Positions 23,701 through 38,700 of a DNA stretch of 64,000 bases are shown here, in pieces. The DNA comes from Paramacrobiotus metropolitanus (Eukaryota; Tardigrada; Eutardigrada; Parachela; Macrobiotidae). The translations under genes and the position numbers were made by a program. Numbering within the stretch: the stretch's first letter is position 1; each line of letters begins with the position of its first letter. The stretch spans positions 186,001-250,000 of the forward strand of contig NW_026570313.1 in assembly GCF_019649055.1 (NCBI RefSeq), given 5' to 3'. The notes under the pieces are model-generated. The model was not told where the DNA came from. It saw only the letters and a list, made by a program, of their open reading frames with translations, and did no database searches.

Positions 23701-26700
23701 TGCAGTTTGACATGCACTTGATACTGGCTGGCGGACATCTTGAAGCGGCACCAGAAGCCGTCCTCGTAGATGCGCTGCAGCTGGCGGTGGTGCGGTTTAT
23801 TCATCATCATCTGCGTGAAGTCCACCTCCAGGTTAGCCTGCTCGATCTTCGTGGCGCCGTCAATGTGGATGTCGGCCTCGATGTTGGAGCGGTACTTCTG
23901 GAAGGCCTGCTCCAACTGGCGCGCCTCCGAGCCCTTGAAGGTGTGGAAGCGCTTGGAGGTGCTGCTCAGCTTCCGGTACTGCCAGATCGGCCCACTGCTC
24001 ACAATCCCCGCATAAATAACCTTATAACAAAAATAAACAATATAAGTGCAATAACGGAAAATAAATGCCGAAAAAATAGCAACAAATACCAACAAATAAT
24101 AAGGAGAAAATTAATGCTATGAAACAAAAATAAATCCTCATAAACAATACGAACACCAACAAAAATTACAGAAAAACGCTATGAAAAATATAATACACGA
24201 TAAACAAACCTTTTAATAATATTAAACGATAATAACAAAAATGATTCAAAACAACCAGCAATGATTAATGAAAAAATAATAATGAGCCACAATAAATGCT
24301 GCTTATTCTAATAAATAGAAATAAAATAAATACTAATAGAGAAAATAAATCGCATCAATAATAACCAATAAATAAACTAGCCAATAAAATTGCAAATAAA
24401 ACAGAAAATATAACTGCAAAATTAAGAGAGCAGTCAACAACAACTAAAATCGCAAATAAGACAGAATTAAATTGTAAAATTAATAAAAACAATAAATAAG
24501 ACAACAAATAAAGTACCTCGTGTTTGGCGACGTTGTTGACCAGCGACACGCCGATCCCCTCCATACTGGCCACCACCTCCAGCGACGTGGCCTCCAGATC
24601 AACGGCCTGCTGCACCTTCAAGGCCAGATCCACATCCGCCGTGAACAGCAGAATCCGCTCGTTCTCGTAGTAGAAAGACACCCAGTAGAAGACGTCGGTG
24701 TCCACCGGGAGATTGCCGGAATCGTCCTGGTTGATGTCGGTGACCTGGGGGTTGTTGTCGCGGAACAACCACTCCAGTTTCTTCTCGTTGGACGGTTCGG
24801 GCCAGGCGAACAGCCGCTCCATCCCGGCTTGCACGGCGTCGAACTGCAGTTGACCTACTTGGCGGTAGTACACCGGGAAGGGGGTCAGGTTGACGAAGCG
24901 GTGGGTGGCGCGGCCGGGGTAGAAGGGCTGCAGGGTGGTCACGGCGTTGCACTCGCTCACCTAACCATTCAGTTCAATTTACACCCATAAAAAATAATTA
25001 AAGATAATTTAAAGAAGAAATACAACGTACTGTATTGAAAAAAATAATTAAAATTCGTTGTTTGATTAAAAATTCATAAATAAAATTACGGTGCAACAGT
25101 TAAAGTAAAATTTATCACAGCCGAGCCATAAAAATTTAAAGAAAACATTTTCTGTGGAAATCGAAAAAGTTTTATTTCGATTTTCGACATCTTGTTTAAA
25201 GTTTCGATAACATCCCATTCCAATTATAATGGGTACATGAACCGCATTTAAAACGGGTTCGGCTGACCTATGCAAACGCAAAAATTTCTGCTGAATTTCT
25301 AAAACAGCAAATATACGAGTACTATTTCTACCTGTCAAAACTAGTTTTTAAATTTCAGAATTATTCTTCTAGAGCTAGAAACTACATAATTTTCCCTTGA
25401 TAATATTGTGAGAAAAATAAAAGAAAAATGTCCTTGTTATTTTTTCAAAAATAACACAGAAAATGCCTTTCTAATTTTTGGCAAAACAAATCCTTTTTAA
25501 ATGCCAAAAACAGTTCTTCTACATTTTAAAATAATTCTCCAATTTCCAAATATTTTTTCTACACTCACAAAATAGTTTTCTTTAGACAATACTAATAAAC
25601 CAACAACTTTCTTGCTAATTTTATGAAAGTACAAACAAGACCTTTTTACATGCTAAAACTATTATTATAAATTGCAAGAAAATTTCTTCCAAATTTCCAG
25701 CAGCTGTTCCCCGACTGACCTGCGTCTCGACATAAACCCCGCCAAACTCATTATTCAACCGCAGCAAATTATGCTGCAGCACGCCGTAACAGAACGCCGG
25801 CGTCTCCTCCACGGTTTTTATAAATTTTAAAACTCTAATTCCTAATAATTCTTTTTCATATTTTGAAATTAATTTTAGTTAGACAGTACCCGAGCAACGA
25901 TAAAAACGGCAATTCCAGCGTTAATTTATAAAAGTACAAAGATAACTTGTTTAAAGTAGAAAAAATATTTCCGTAAACTGCAAAATAATTCTTACAAATT
26001 TCCAGAAATTCTTCCCAGACTGACCTGCGTCTCCACATAGATCCCACCAAACTCATTATTCAACCGCAGCAAATTATGCTGCAGGACGCCATAGCAGAAG
26101 GCCGGCGTCTCCTGCACGGTGTTCTGCACACGACACACCAGCTTATTATGCTCCGCACATCCCAACTCCTCATCGCCCTTTTCCGCCTCCTTCTCCTTGC
26201 GCATATCATTAAAGTACGGCCAGAAGGGGACCGTCGCCTTGGGCGGGATGTTGATCCACTGCGAGGCCTCGTGGTTCTCACGCACATCGATCCCGACGTC
26301 GCTGACGTTGCTCAGCACGTAGTACGGCGTGAAGACGACTGTTTTCGTGATGACCGTCGCGCTGGAGCGGATCTGCATGCCGATTTCGTAGGTCCGCTCG
26401 GCGCCCTTGCAGACCACCACACCGTTGCTGCCCACGGCGTCCGGGCTGAACTTCTTGGACCACTCGGCGTCTTCCACTTTAATGCCGATCTTCCGCTTCT
26501 CCTGCAATTTTTGGAATGAAATTTAAACAGCTTTGAAACGCCGTCGGAAGATGTAATTTAATTAAATTTATTAAAAGTTTTTGCTCAATAATTTATCGCG
26601 TTTAGCGTTCAAAAATAAATCACTGGATGAAATCAATGTTTTTTTTTGCAATCTGGTTTAAACCACGAGTCTGGTTTGAATTACCTTCAAATCTCAAGAA

Positions 26701-29700
26701 TTAATTAGAATCAAATTTTTTGTTGTAAAAACCGTTTCGTTTATCTGTTTCGAACAGCTGTTTTAAAATTTAAAAATGAAACTAAAGAATTTTTGAAAAT
26801 AATTTTCAAATTCCCAAAGAAGTCAAGGATTTAAGTCGGACATCAATTAATTAGAAAAATAGTTAAAATTACATTTCTCTATTTCCAAAAACAGCTAACC
26901 TTTTGCGAACAACCGTTTTAAGAGTTGGAATCGGAATTTTATAATTTCAAAAATAATTTCAAAATACCAAGGAATTAATTCTGAGATTAATTAATTTGAA
27001 ATTAATTTGAATAAAAGCCGGTTTCCAGCAACAGTTGCTGTTTGAAAAATTCGTATATTAATTCCTATAACTGCGAGAAATATTTCACCAGTAACAAAAA
27101 TTCAACAACTTTTTTTCAATTTAAAAACATCTTTTTCGGTTCACATTTTTCAAAATACCGCTTAAAAATGTCGAAGTTTACTTGGGAAATTGTAGGTTTT
27201 CATGCTCCTTACCTGTAAATTCCCATAGGACGTGGAATACAGCAGCGGCTGCGTAATGGTCCCCAGATGATCCTTCAACGGATCCCGATAGCTCAACAAC
27301 AGCCCCGTCTTATTCAGCATCCAGAACGGCGAGTAGATCGTCAGGAAAATCGTCCCGTCCTCCTTCAGCGTGCGGATGCCCACCAGCACACTGTCGCGCT
27401 TGTCCGTGTCGCGGGTGTTGATGGTCTCGCCCTGGCAGATCAACGTACACGGCGTGAACTCCTCCGTCAACGACCCGACCAGAATCTCCCCGTCCCAGTC
27501 GTGGTCCATGTAGTTCTTTAAGCGGAAGAGGAGCCGGTGTTTGGACGGATGCACGGTGTACAGCGGTCGGCTGTTGCCGGCTTCGATGGGGACGTAGGTG
27601 TGCTCGATGGAGAGGGCGGGGTCCGCGGCGGCCTTCTCTAAACGCGCCAGGCGGGTTTCCTGCGCGTCCAGGTAGCCGATGCTCATATCGTACGGGAGGA
27701 CATTCGCCACGGTGATCACGCTGCGTAAGAACACCTACAAAAATTTAAAATTGAAAAACATTTTCCTTTTCTATTTTCACGATTTCAAATCCCCAAAAAA
27801 TGAGAAAAAAAACTAGCCTAAAATTAGAAAACAAAATAATCAGGAAAATTCCATGAAAATTCCTTTCCAAAAACGTGAATAAAAAGGGTTTTTATCCAAC
27901 TGGCAAAAATCTTAATTCAAAACTGGCAAAAATCTGTAACTGTAAAACAGTTGTAAAACTGGCAAAAAACTAAAAACTACTAAAACAATTTCCTCTTGTG
28001 TTTTCACGATTTTCAAATCACAAAAAAATCGAAAATAAAAATCAACCTAAAATTACACAACAAAATAAATAGGAGAATTTAATGGAAAATTCCTTTCCAA
28101 AAACATGGATAAAAAGGTTTTCAACGAACTGGCAAAAATCTCCAGTCGTAAGTGTCACGAACGTAGTAAATGGGAGCTCAACAATGTTCGCAAAGGGCAA
28201 AAGCTGTTACCTTAATTCAAAAAGCGTATAAACGATATTTTCACACCTAGACTAATTTTTCAAAAAATGCATTAAAAAACTTTCCCTGGAAAACTGACGT
28301 AAACCTTACAGAATTCCAAAATAATTTGTTTTTAATTCAACTCCAAATCAGAAAGGTGATTTTTTCGACAAGGTGCAGAAACAGAATTTTTCCAGATTTC
28401 AAAAACCTGTTTTAACAAGTTACTTTATGAAAACTATAGTTTAAATTTTTCTAAACAGTAGAAACATTACGACAAATATACTTACTGTGCAACTTGTAAA
28501 GAAAACGCTGTTCTTGAATAATGTCACTATTTCGGGGTCAACCCGGCCATACCTGGTATTCGACGCTGTTGGGCGTGTACTTCTGGGTGTTCTCGTACTT
28601 GACGTGCTCGGAGCGGCAGAACATGACAAAGTACAGCGTGGAGTCGACGCCCAGCTTGGCCGGGTCGCACTGCATCATGTAGGTCTTCTCGGCGACGTCC
28701 AGCCGCAGAATCTCCCCGATGGGGATCTTCTTGGAGGCCTGGTACAGGTCGGAGTGCGCCGGTCGGCAGGATAACACCGCCTTCTCGTCGAACTGCACCG
28801 ACCGGATGGGCATGAACACCGTCTGGTTCGGATCCACCACGCCCGTGTGATCCACCGAGGCGAATCCGCCCTGCAATTTTAAATGCTTCATTAATTTTTT
28901 ATCTATTATAACTGTAATAATTCTGACGCTGCACTTTCTCGATTGGGTAATTTTTCTAATTTATGCTTAGTTTTCTAACAAAAAATGGCATGTAATTGCC
29001 TTGGCCTGCATTACTGGCTTGAAAACTCATGTGAGCATTTTTTTAAACTGTTATCTCACATACATTTTTGTAAAATTTAAAAACAATTTTTTTACCTAAG
29101 AAATAACATAAAAACGAAATAATAAAAGGGGATAATTTATCCGAAACACAGCAAATAAATTGATACAAAAAATGAAAATGCGCAGCAAATAAATAAATTA
29201 AATAATAAAAACTTGATACAAATTTTTTAAAGTCATTATGATATTAATTATTAATCTCAAGGATTATTAAATTTGGTAATAAGTTTTTATATATGCAACA
29301 ATAATCAGCAGGTTTATAGCCACAAAAAATATATAATTAACTGCAAAATAATACAAATAAAGTAAATAAAACGAATGTAAAATACAAAAAAACCAACGAA
29401 AAATATTATAACATTCCAGTATTTCAGTATTATTAATATTATTCCTCTTTAACTGATTTTTTTTAGAAATTCACTATACCTGTAATTCCATGGGCATGAG
29501 GAGGTAGCTGGTGACGGTCATGGAGCTCTGCAGATGGATGGCCTTGTAGTTCGTCTCGGCCACCACGTCGACGATTAAGCGCAGAGGGCGCTGCACATCG
29601 TCGGCGTTCTGGATGAGGAAGAAGCGGCGTTCGGCTTTCAACAAACTGATCTCGATGCTGCGTCCGGCGACGATCAGCTTCATCTTCAGATCCGTCTCCG

Positions 29701-32700
29701 CGGTCGACTGGTGCAGGACGTTCTTGTGGAATCGGCGGATCTTCTTGTTCAAATAAATCTCGCGGCTGGCGCCGGATTTGACGGCGACGATGCCTTCCAA
29801 ATCCTTGGTCACGTTCTCATCCACGCCGTATTGCAGTGGAGCAATAACCTAAAACATTTTTATAAACCAATTTAAAATGTTCTTAACATTTTACATAATT
29901 TGAAATAGGTCGGAGATAAATTCATAAAATTTTCGATTATTCCCAACTTTCTAAGAGTTCTAGATTATTTTAAGTACGTTCAGAATTGTTTTCCGTTCAA
30001 GGTCCAAAAAATTCCTCAGTTAATAAAAATACGGAAATAAATAGTAAATTACAAAGATAAGCAAAAAGAAACGCATAAAACTTCAGCACGAAATCTTAAA
30101 ATAAAATTTCGAACTAATTTGATAAAATTTCCAAATGAGTCCGGAGATATAAATTCTCAAGAATTCCAGTTCACTTTAAAACGCGCCCGGAATAATTTCC
30201 AATTAATTTCCAAATAATTTCTTAATTATTAAAGAAACAGAAAATGAAATAATACAATTAAACTTGCAATTAAACGCAAAAAAGATGCCGACATAAAATC
30301 CAAAAATAAAATCTGATAATAGCCAACTATTCATCAGAAAAGAAAATTACCTGAATTTGCACGTCGAGTCCCAGATGGTTTTGTACGATATACGGCGCAC
30401 TGCTGGACGCCTCCTGCAGCGGGAGATCCTTGTTGGTGGCCTCCAGGAAGGCGTCGACGACGCGTTTGATCAGCTCGACGGACGTCTTGGTCACAGTCAG
30501 CTGCAGCGGTTCCGTGGCTTTGATGCTCAACTGCAGCGCGGCGCTCTCCTGCATCACATCCGTCCCGATCGTGTTGGGGATGACGTCCTGCGCGCCCGGC
30601 CCGGGTGACGCCAGACTGTCTACGCTCTGCGCGCTGCCGCGGCGTTGCAGATTCATTCCCTAAACAATTCCAATTAAATTTCACCAGTTACTCTTGTAAT
30701 TTATTTATTTCGTGGCTGAATTAAATATGAGTTATCAAACTAAATTCGAACCCAAACAAATTATCCCGATAAAATTTGCTCGAATTAATAAAAAAATTAT
30801 TTAATTTAAAACAACATTATTTTTCCAAATTTCATTTTAACGAAATTAGTTTCACTGATTTTTCTGCCACCGTTTTATTTAGGGTTCGATTAACTTTCTG
30901 AATTATTTTTTAACATCTGTTTAACAACATTCAGGTCAAAACTGACATACAAAACAAACAAAACACTTGTTTTATTGTTTTATAGCTTTGTTTTATTTCA
31001 GAATTAATAATTTTATAACCAGCTTTATTGAAGTTTATTCACACAGTTTTTAACTTTAAGCTAAATGAAATTGGTAAAATCTTTCTGAATATTCGTAGCA
31101 CAACAAAAAAAAATTGAAATAAATAAAAAAACTGATTCATAAAAAACTGTAAATAAATCTAAAAAATCTTAATCTTAAAAAACTGTAAAAAAATTTATTT
31201 GAAATAGAAAATATTTTAAAAAATTATGTATACATTTTTACAAATCGGGATCGTTCCAGTTAGTGGTGCTAACGTTGTATACCTGTTTGGCGGCGGTGCG
31301 GAGATCGGCAATACTGATATCATTCCTGACCATCTCCACCTGCACCTCCCACGACCGCTCCGTCTTCCCATCGTCAATCGGCTCGATAATCGGCTCCCAC
31401 ACATCATGCTTGGGATTGTACGAGCCCATCTCCAGAAACAATATCCCTTTGGCCTGCATCCGCGTCGTCCAATCCCTGACCGTCCCGAACGCTCTACACT
31501 CCAACAAAAACGCCGGGAAGTACCGATTGACCTCCCCAATCTCCACCACTACCATCACCGACGGCAGATCGAACATAAACACATCGCCCTGCTGCAGCTG
31601 GCGCTCCGTCTGCGCTTCCGTCTTCTCCAGGGCCGTCAGGATCTTATCCCCCGGGAGGTCCTCCTCGGGAGGCTGCAAGAACCAGTGGGTGTCGGCCTGG
31701 ACGGGGGCGGGCTGCCAGAGGTCGGAGTAGACCCCGATGGGGTGCTGCGGGAAGTCGTCGGCGGCGTGGGAGGTGCCGAGGCTGGCCAGGGTGGTGCTGA
31801 TGAGTTTGATGACGGCCGGGGTGATGATGATGGTCAGGTCGGTGCAGGTCAGGCCGATGTGCTGCCCGGCGTCCGTGGATTCTTTGTACTGCAGGGCGAG
31901 GTCCGCCGGGGAGATGATTTGTTGGGGGCTGGCCGCGCGGGATTTGTAGTGTGTGGCGAACATGCGGAAATTCTCCGCGGACGCCTTCAAAAGGAAAACG
32001 TACGATTCAAAATCAAGCGTTTATCAATTACTAATAATTTCAAATTAACTACAATAGCAAAATAATTTTAACATGATTCTGAAAACTCAGTTTCGATGCT
32101 AATTTGAAAAATAATTAATATAAATTAATATTCGGCTAATTCACAAGCATTTCGTAACAGTTCCAATGTAACGGCGTTACGGCATAATACTTTTCAGATG
32201 TTTTTCAAACAGTTTCGAAACAATTTTGACAAAATCCAAATAATTTCAAAGTAATTTTAAAATCATTAAAATAATACAAAATTGATTTAAATCACGCCAG
32301 ATGTATTTCCAAATAGTTTTCAAACAGTTTCAACACAGCTGCGTATTAAATTTTAATATTTTCCAAATAGTTTCGCAATGATTTAAAATTAATTCCAAAC
32401 AATCCTAAATAATTTTAGAATATTTCAAAGCAGTATTAAATAATTTCCGAATATTGCAATTTTTAAATACTTTCCAACTAAACTAACTGCAAAAATAATT
32501 TTAAAGTAAGCTATTTTAAAATCAGTTATAAGTTATTTTAAAATCATCGCAGGAAAAATTCAAATTAATTGGGAAAAATTTCGAATTATTTAGGAAAACG
32601 ATTACCAATTAAATAAATATAAGACATTTTACATTAGGAAATCCAGCGTAAAATTGTACCTGGAAACTTTTGCCGATGCTGGTGATGCCCATATTCAGCT

Positions 32701-35700
32701 TGACATCCACGGACAGCAGCAGCACCTTGGAGTCGACATTCTTCGGATCCTCCACCAACAGAATCGTCGGACTGTTCACCGTGAAATTCACCGCGATGGT
32801 GCGTTCCAACGGCAGCTCCTTCTCGGGGGGTTTCGTGGCCGGCAGCACCGGTTTATTCTTCCTAACGGACTGCGGCGTCTTGGCGGCGGCTTCGTCGGCC
32901 TTCTCCTTGATTTTGGCGCGCACCGGCGCCTCCTGCCGGTGCGGACCGCTGCCGTCGGCGGCCTCGTGGTCGGGATTGCTGCTGTTGTTGATGGTGAAGA
33001 ACTGGCCCACTTCCATGAAGAAATCCAGGATAATCACCACCTCGATCTGGGCGATCTGCGCGTCCACGCTCTGGTTGCCGTCCGAGTCCTGCCGCGCTTC
33101 GATTAGCGCTAACGGCGGCATCTGGAATAACAAAAAACAGTGGTGCAAAAACTGACTGTGAAAATACAAAGAGAAATTCAATTTCAAGCAAAATCGCCAA
33201 GTTAAATTTCAATTTTCACTATTTTTCTGAATTTCCCTATTATAAAAAAAAAAGAAAAATATTGCCGTGTTGACCCAGAACCTGGAAAACAAATTTGGCT
33301 TATTTAGTAAATGCTAATATATGATAAAAAATTAAAAATCATTAAAACTGCAAAATTAATATCCATTAATATAAAAATTTCCGGGCAATGCAAAAACTGG
33401 TGAAACCACATCGAAAAAAGCGTTAAAACTAAAGCAAAATTTCAAATGAATCAAACAGTCAACTACTAAAACAAAAAAAATTAATATAAATTAATATACA
33501 AATTACTAAATTAATTTTTAAAAAAACAATCCAAGAAATACGTTAAAAATTGCCTGCGAAAATCAAAATCATACAGTAAAATTCAGTAAAAAATTAGTTC
33601 CTGCTTACTTCTTTGTCCTTGCTACCGGCATTGCGCAGATACAGCAACCGACTGATGCGGTTCTCGAAATTCCCGCGGCAGTCCTGCACATTGAGATCCT
33701 GGAGGATGAGCTGGCCGGCGATGATCATATCCGGCATGATGCCGCCTTCCAGCCGGAAACCGGCCAATTCCAGGTACGCCAGCTTGTGCTCGGCGACGTC
33801 ACCGCTCGCCGGGGCGGCCACCGACATCCGGCGGCCTTTTTCGGGAACGGCGCCGCGCCAATTCAGCGCCGCGCTGATCTTGTCCAGGGACACGGCGAAT
33901 TTGAACCGCGGCACTTCCGGCTGGTCGCCGGTGGGTTCCGGCGTTTTCGGGTGCAGTGGATCCGCGGCGATGATTTCCGATTTACTCGGCGACGGCGGTG
34001 AGCCTAGAAAAACAGAAAAAAAATTTTACTTTAGGTTAGTTAAACAACTTTCATTTCAGTTACTCTAACTACAGTAATTCATAAAAAATTAATTCTTATT
34101 TTCTCTTAAGGCTTTCTTTAGTTAATCTGATTTCCTCTGTAAATTCCACAATTCTATTCAATCCTAAAATACATGATATTCTATTTCGATGTCAGGCTGT
34201 TTATTCTGTTTATTTTGAATTTCATTTCAGGCTTTTTTCGGTTAAGCTAACATCATTGTATAAGTTACTGTGAAATTTTTCTGTGAAACATTGGTAAAAT
34301 AAAAAAATTGTATAAGCATTAATGATTTATTTTATTTATCGTGCAAGGTTCGTTTTGAATAAATCTTTATTTCCCATTAAATTCATTTATTTATTTTCAC
34401 AAGAAGTCTGGAGAATTTAACTGCAGTCTATCGCTAGCTGACTTGTTTGACAATTCAAATGCCAAGTAAAGGCAGTACAAATTTTAACTAAAACCACACT
34501 TGCTTTTTATCAGTTCAACTCGGTTGTATAATTAATTCAAATATAAATTTTTATAATTTATTTTCCTACAATTCTATCGAAAAAATTTGATAATCACGAC
34601 ATACCAGCGGGCTGCGCGCTGTCGACACTGGACGGCTCGGGTGTGCCCAGGAACTGGGCGCGCTCATCACCGACATCCGTCAGCGGCTCCTCGGGAACAC
34701 TGGCCAATTCCGGCGCCGGCAAATGCGAGGGATGCGGCGCCGTCGCCGGTTGTTTGCCTTTCGTGTAGTCTTCCGCAAAGTTCTGCGTGAACACATCCAG
34801 AATCACCTGGTAGTCCACGTTGCTCAGGTTAATCTGCAATAAATTCAAGTAAATAAATTCCCGTAAAGAAAACCGGAAAAAATGTTAATCCGACCTCGAA
34901 GGACGGCAGACTGCCGCTGGCGGTGATTTCCGGGATGGCGGCGTTCTGCTTGTAGCTTAAATTACGCTCCAGCGCCAGTTTGGTGGTGTCCGGTTGTTTA
35001 ATGATGCTGAAGGTCTGACCGCCGCCCTTTGGCTTATAATCCTCCACACTGAACAACAATTTTATTTCAGTTGTATAATAATAATAACAATTAGTGACTT
35101 ACATTTTTTATACAACAAATAATTATTTAATATTTTAATTAGTTAATTATTATTAAAGCTTAGTGATTTTGATTTTTTATAATAACTAAAAAATTAAATT
35201 ACTGAATCACTATTAATGCTGAAGTCATTTGCTTCATGCTTACTCAATATTAATCATCGCAACTATCCCGCAGTCTAATTAAACCCGAGCTGTGGAGAAA
35301 TAGTATGAATTCCTGTTTCATTGCATACCGGCAAGCGGCAATCAGTCAGACTAAAAAAACCAAATTCAAAAACTAACCGAAAAATAAATACTTTTTATTA
35401 GAATATTTTTAAATAAATTAAACAAATATTTTACATAAATGTTTTTAAATAAATATTCTTAAATAATTAAATATTTTATTAGAAAATAAAAATTCCACTG
35501 AAAGTAGCAAGAAGCGCTGCAGCATTTAGAAGATGAAGATTTCAACATATTCAACACCAACTAAAAAGTCGGTACCGCGTAAGCCCGGAAAATTACCTGT
35601 AAAACAAACTAAAATAAAAATAATAAAAAATTCAGTTGAAAACGATGAAAAATTCCAGTCTAAATTCACAGCGCAAATAATTTAAAATTCGCATTATGGC

Positions 35701-38700
35701 TACTGAACTAGCAGCGTAATCAAAATCAAAAACATTAATTTGCAACACAGGCTTACCGGTCGAAGGCGATGCTGGAGATGGAGACGGTGACCTTGTCGAT
35801 GAGGGCGTCCTTCCCGTCGACGACATCGTTGGCGATGCGCAGACTGCCCAGATCGAAGATGAGCGCGTTGCCGCTCTTGGAGTTCTGCGGCAGGATGACG
35901 ATGGGCGCCTTCAGATCCGCTTCGATCTTCAGGCGCGACGCTTGCTCGTAAATGTCGATGGCCGTCTGCTTGGTCTTTTCACCGGCGGCTTGCGCCGCAC
36001 CGGCAAACTGGGCGACAATTCCCTATAGCAATAGAACGCTCAAATTTACAACTATTTCATAAAAATTTTATTTATTTTAATTTCTCTAAAAATAGCCGAA
36101 TAACAACAAAACCCGTTGAATACATTACCAAATGTAATGTAACCAAAAAATCCAAGCATTCCCGAAATCAAAACCCATTGAAACAAAAAGAATTTATTCA
36201 ATTTAATTTATATTATCTAAAAAGAGCCAACAAGTTCCGATACAGCAACAGTACCGATCAATGTAATATAATTTTAAAAAAATTTAAATTCAATATGATC
36301 TTCGAATTTAATCACTACAAACGTTAATTAATTTACATTCCCCAAGAAACCATTACCTGCAGGGATTCGGCAAAGCGTCCAATGTCCAGGAAAAAGTAGT
36401 TGAGGAAGACGAATTCGATGGCGCCGAGGGAGACCTCGATCTCCTGGCTGAAGAGGCCCTTCTCGCGCTGCACCTCCAGGGGCTCGTTGTGGATGACCAC
36501 CTTGATGTCCAGCAGTTCTTGACCTTTCGTCTGCAGGATCATGGGCCACAGCGCCTCCTGGTCGGGATTCTCCAGCGTGATGGCCTTCAGCTTCGATTCC
36601 ACCGTCATGGAGCTCTTCTTCTGCTGGAAGCCCACGTCCAGCCCTTCGATCACCGACCGGCACAGCGGCCCGTACGCGTCCGCCAGCGTAATCGTGATCA
36701 TTTCGCCTACACCGTTGAAAATTCAATTTTAAATATTTTTGTTAAATAAACACCACATTTAATCCCGCGCAAATTAAATAGTCCAGTTTAAATTTCAGTA
36801 AACAATTCCTAGTATTTTCTATAAAAGAACACAAAATTACTACACAAAAACAAACTAGAATAATTAATTAATACACATCAATTATCAATTAATTATTCAT
36901 CAATAGTCCAGAGTAGACAGGTTAAATATTTTCAAATTTACGCAGGCATTTTAGTAACTATTTCATAAAAAAAAATACTACACAAAACAAATGATGAACA
37001 GTTTCCTAATTTACACGACCACTATTTTTGAATTTATAAAAATCGTTCTAATATTTTCCAAAAACCGGAAACTGTTACAAGCAATAAAGTAACCTGAATA
37101 TTTTCCAATTTTAGAAAACCACTAATTTAAATATTTCGAATTATTTAACTATTTCCAAATGTAAATAAATTGTGAAATACATGTATTTTTCAAAAAATAT
37201 ATGCAAAAAATACTGCGCAAAAATAAGACACAAATCAGCGCAGTAGTCAGTAGAGCAATTTTTGCGGTTACCGGTGGCATGCAGGGCGAAATGGATGAGT
37301 TTATCGTCGGAAATAAATCCTTCATCAGCGCTTGCGGCAGTCAGATCCGTTCCCATGTCCACCACTTCCGCCGCGGGCGTCTCAGCTGACGTCTCGGTGG
37401 CCGGCGGCGCGGGAGCGAAGAAGGAGGACAGCAAGCGCGGTCCAGCGGCCTGTGATTCAGCCACCACCGCGCTGACTTGCGAGCGCAATGTCGTGATAAA
37501 GCCGGCGATTTCCAGCAGCGACTGCTGATCGACTAGCACTTCCAGTCCCGACGCATTGGCGTCCAACCTATGAATTACGATTTCGTCACCACTTAACAGC
37601 ACCCGAGTCGCGTGAAATGGGAAATTATGCAATAAAAATACTGCGAAAATAAATCACACAGACAATCAAATAAAAATTTTGGCCAAATTACTTGAATAAA
37701 CAATTCTATAAAAAAAAAACACCGATTTCCCAATTACTTTACAACGTTCGTAATAATTCGTAATACGTTACCAAGCTTCTAAATAAATCACACCAACTTA
37801 AATTAATCCATCTGAATGTTTTTAATAAATTTCGTTGTTTTGTAAAAGTTTTGCATAAAAGTTTGGCAATTTTTAAAAAAATTATTCTGCATTCGAACGA
37901 TAAAAAAAAATTATTTCGAATTACCGGTTTTCTAAATGCTTTACAAGTTTCGCAATAATTCAAAATAAACCAAACCAATTTCTAATTTACGACCTATTTT
38001 TCACAAAATTTTAAAATTATATTCTGGTCGAATGATCAGAAAATTAATTTAGAACTGTCGGAAAAACAACTGCAAAAACCGTAACTAAAACTACAGTATC
38101 AAGTACATGTATTTAAGTCCAGATAAAACAGAAAGCGAAGCAATAACAAATGAAATGGAAAAATAAATCATGCAAAATATTATACAATAATTGCAAATAA
38201 AGTTAATAAAAAATGCCCTACTTGGACAGTGTGCAGTTGTGTTTGGACTCGAAATCCGGGCTGAGCGAGCTGACACTGGTGTAGATCAGATACAGCACCC
38301 GGCTTTCCGCCGGCGCCGAACTACTGCGGTGCGCCTTGATGAGCCGTTTCGGCGTCGGACTGTCCTTCCCCGTGAACTCGATGAACATGTCGTTGAGGGC
38401 CGTGGTGGCCACCAGGTCGGAGGCGGTCATGGCCACGCCCTGCTCGAAGTGGAGGGCCGCCACGCGCATCAGCGGCGGCCGCTGCGAGTCGCTGTTGAGG
38501 ATGGAGATGCTGATCTCCTCCACCTTCAGACTGAAGTCAATGATCACCACGTCCAGACTGGCGCCCTCCACTTCCGGCTGCTTCATGGCGAACAGCGTCT
38601 GCACTTGTTTCATGTCGCGATATTCCCTACAAGGAAAAAAACCAACCTTAAAAAATAATACAACAAAATCTAATTTTTCCAGTGACATCCCTACCTTTTC

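Noticed and set aside
25619-25814. Duplicated VPS13 exon end as a normal spliced exon
   Set aside because: The only phase-compatible acceptor (AG in GTGGAG) lacks a pyrimidine tract, so I list it as a duplication, not as exon 29.
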